A DNA stretch of 64,000 nucleotides from Celeribacter neptunius (lineage in GTDB: Bacteria; Pseudomonadota; Alphaproteobacteria; Rhodobacterales; Rhodobacteraceae). A program made the position numbers and the translations under genes. Shown here piece after piece: positions 62,359 to 64,000 of this stretch. The stretch spans positions 230,371 through 294,370 of the forward strand of contig NZ_FORH01000007.1 in NCBI RefSeq assembly GCF_900113955.1, read 5' to 3'. Below the pieces are notes generated by a model that saw only the letters and a program-made list of their open reading frames with translations, did not search any database and was not told the origin of the DNA. Numbering within the stretch: position 1 is the first letter of the stretch; every line of letters starts with the position of its first letter.

Positions 62359-63126
62359 ATGGATGATCAAGAGTTGAAGTTTCAACGCGTCAAGGACCGC
62401 CGGGCGCTCTCGGTGCAGGTCTATGATCAGCTTGTCGAAGTTCTGCGCAAGAATGCGGTGCCGGGGGCGGTGATCCCGCCCGAGGTGCGGCTGGCGCAGG
62501 ATCTCGGGGTCAGCCGGACGGTTTTGCGAGAGGCTCTGCGGCTTCTGGAAGAAGACGGGGTGATCGAGCGCGCCGCCGATCCGCGTCGGCGTCAGCTGGC
62601 GGCGCCCGGCAAGCGTCCCCCAGCCTTCAGCGCGCCTCTGGAAGAGATCGTGACCGGGGCCGGAGAGCTAAAGGCAAAGGTGATGCGCCACGGCGCGCTG
62701 AGTACGACGAACTGGAGCCGCTCGCTTTTGAACCTGCCGCAGAGCGAGACGGAGCTTTTGTCGCGCGAGACACTGTTTCAACGCGGCGATATTCCGGTGG
62801 TCTCGGCGCTCGAGGTCGTGCCGTTCGAGGCGCTCAAGGAAGCCCGCCCATTGGATGACGGGGTCATGTCGGGCAGCCTGCTTAACGATCTGGGGCCGAA
62901 ATTCCGTTCGAAATGCGTGGCGACCCTGTGGCGCCTCTCGGATGCCAGCACCGGTGGCCGTCCGCGCAGCGGCTTTGCCGATGTCGCTCCGGATGTGCCT
63001 CTGGTCTCGCTGACCACCGTCCTGTCGCGCAACGGTCGGCCGGTGTTCCTCGCGAAATATCTGCTGCGGCTGGATCTCGTGTCGCTCAATGTCGGGGCTG
63101 CCGGCGCGGAACCCGGTGCGGAGTGA
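62359..63126 (+). CDS. GntR-family regulator with UTRA domain
   Basis: A 255-residue HutC-type regulator. The N-terminal winged helix has RLAQDLGVSRTVLREALRLLEEDGVI near residue 43. The C-terminal UTRA ligand domain has SRETLFQRGDIPVVSALEV near 135. AGAGGA lies about 9 nt before the ATG. It is divergent from the aldo/keto reductase gene, and the paired 15-bp palindromes probably form its operators. The inducer would be the transported nucleoside or its base. Confidence 0.88.
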   Translation: MDDQELKFQRVKDRRALSVQVYDQLVEVLRKNAVPGAVIPPEVRLAQDLGVSRTVLREALRLLEEDGVIERAADPRRRQLAAPGKRPPAFSAPLEEIVTGAGELKAKVMRHGALSTTNWSRSLLNLPQSETELLSRETLFQRGDIPVVSALEVVPFEALKEARPLDDGVMSGSLLNDLGPKFRSKCVATLWRLSDASTGGRPRSGFADVAPDVPLVSLTTVLSRNGRPVFLAKYLLRLDLVSLNVGAAGAEPGAE

Positions 63127-64000
63127 CGGGACGCGCGACCGATAGGCCTTCTCGAGGGTTTCCTTCGGACCTGATCCGGTTTGTGAGAGTCAAGGGTGTG
63201 GAGGCAGGGGCGCCAGCTTTTGGAGCATGCCGGGCGCTCAGAGATCGATGCCTCCGGATCTGGCAGCCCTCAGGGTCAATGTCGCGATGATGTTCTCCGA
63301 GCGCTTGCGCATCAATGTGCAGTACCGAGGCACAGTATCACTGACACTCAGTATCTATGTGCCTACGCCTTTACCGAAACTGACGGGCGGGCGCGCCGGG
63401 GTTTGACATTCTCGAAGCGTTCAAGTGCTCAGCCTCGAGGGCAATGTCGCGAAAGCCTCGACCGCCTTCAACACGACCGGCGTGCATCTTAGGGTGCTTG
63501 CTGCCTCGGTTGGCGCTTTCAGGGCGGTGAAGGCGGCAAGCAACACCCGGACCGCCGTGGCGCTGGAGCAGACACAGGTCCGTCCCGGCGGACCGCTGGC
63601 CCGCAATCACCCCGGCCTCCGTGGTCAAGAGTGTGGTGCCCTGCAAACCAGTAACACAAATCCGGTGACATAGGATATGTACGGGGCCTCGTCGAATTCC
63701 TGTCGCTGCGCGTTGTCTTTGCCTTGTCTGGCTGTGGCTTTTCTGGCTGTTGCGCTGTCTTTTTGGGATATTTTTGATCTTCGCGGGGGTTCTTTTTGGC
63801 GATTTGTCTGTCTTGGGGTGCGGAATCGCGATTTCGAGTCGGGTTTTGGCGCGGTGATTCACGCTCTTTCCCTGCGATTTTGGAATTTTTGTCGGTGTTT
63901 GCGCAGAAAGTTTTGTCGTGAATGCCCATAAAATAAGGGGTTTTGGAAAAAACTTTGGTGGTCTGGTATGTTTTTTGAAAAAACCGCTTGCGGGTCTGTG
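63127..64000. other. 874-bp region without a supported gene
   Basis: Short open frames on both strands (for example 63425-63673 plus and 63371-63862 minus) lack recognisable domains and ribosome sites. From about 63700 to the end, the plus strand turns rich in T and G and lower in GC than the rest of the window, as in a long promoter or leader region. Confidence 0.5.
63945..64000 (+). promoter_or_regulatory. Possible strong promoter at the window end (A/T tract plus -35)
   Basis: An A/T tract near 63970 (TTTTTTGAAAAAA) is followed directly by CCGCTTGCGG, whose CTTGCG fits a strong alphaproteobacterial -35 element. The -10 would lie beyond the window. Such an arrangement is seen before rRNA operons, but nothing here proves that. 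Confidence 0.3.

Noticed and set aside
63371..63862. 163-codon minus-strand frame and an 82-codon plus-strand frame near the right end
   Set aside because: No domains, no ribosome site, mixed composition; a phasin- or transposase-like origin was considered but could not be supported.
1..64000. CRISPR arrays, tRNA or rRNA genes, insertion sequences
   Set aside because: No regular spaced repeats, cloverleaf-like genes, rRNA sequence or transposase frames were recognised by eye; small decayed remnants cannot be excluded.

Overview
This is a GC-rich, gene-dense stretch of an alphaproteobacterial genome. The best guess is a metabolically versatile member of Rhodobacterales. Reasons: an Fpr-type ferredoxin reductase that closely resembles the Rhodobacter enzyme, abundant TRAP and ABC importers, many LysR, Lrp/AsnC and GntR regulators, an ectoine-hydrolase-like locus, and a form IA RuBisCO operon of the cbbLSQO type. 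No tRNA, rRNA, CRISPR array, prophage or intact insertion sequence was recognised. Nearly every cluster is a substrate-specific uptake and catabolism module with its own regulator.

Layout. 1-1539: 3' part of katG. 1762-4330: an unknown protein overlapping an AcoR-type sigma-54 activator gene. 4351-7318: Lrp-type regulator divergent from a homodimeric 2-oxoacid dehydrogenase E1 (MdeR/MdeB-like arrangement). 7418-11297: DoeA-like hydrolase, ArgE-like deacylase and GntR, divergent from an AsnC regulator (ectoine-type or related acylated amino acid catabolism). 11338-17976: cbbR divergent from cbbL-cbbS-cbbQ-cbbO plus a small unknown gene. 18125-25457: dipeptide ABC importer with an M19 dipeptidase, divergent from a LysR gene.

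25509-40639 is an aromatic-acid island. A BenM-like LysR is divergent from benABCD. A second LysR follows. On the opposite strand run an intradiol dioxygenase (catA-like), catB, an SCP2-like small protein, an alpha/beta hydrolase, a third LysR and a five-gene branched-chain-type ABC importer. ATAC-N7-GTAT operators sit in front of the LysR, benA and catA genes and tie the island together. No muconolactone isomerase (catC) is visible. 41030-45757 holds a dihydrolipoyl dehydrogenase-like gene, a flavin reductase gene broken by an in-frame TAG, a zinc alcohol dehydrogenase and an AraC regulator.

46022-52391: TRAP importer and a DctB/DctD two-component system whose response regulator lacks the GAFTGA loop. 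52541-63126: an eight-gene operon encoding a PfkB kinase, LOG-family phosphoribohydrolase, BMP-type nucleoside ABC importer, Rieske oxygenase and ferredoxin-NADP reductase, next to an aldo/keto reductase and a GntR/UTRA regulator. Two identical copies of a 15-bp palindrome precede the operon and the reductase gene. Together these suggest uptake of a modified nucleoside, phosphorylation, release of the free base, and oxidation (possibly N-dealkylation) of that base. This is the best candidate here for an undescribed pathway. 63127-64000 has no supported gene and ends in a T/G-rich tract with a possible strong promoter.
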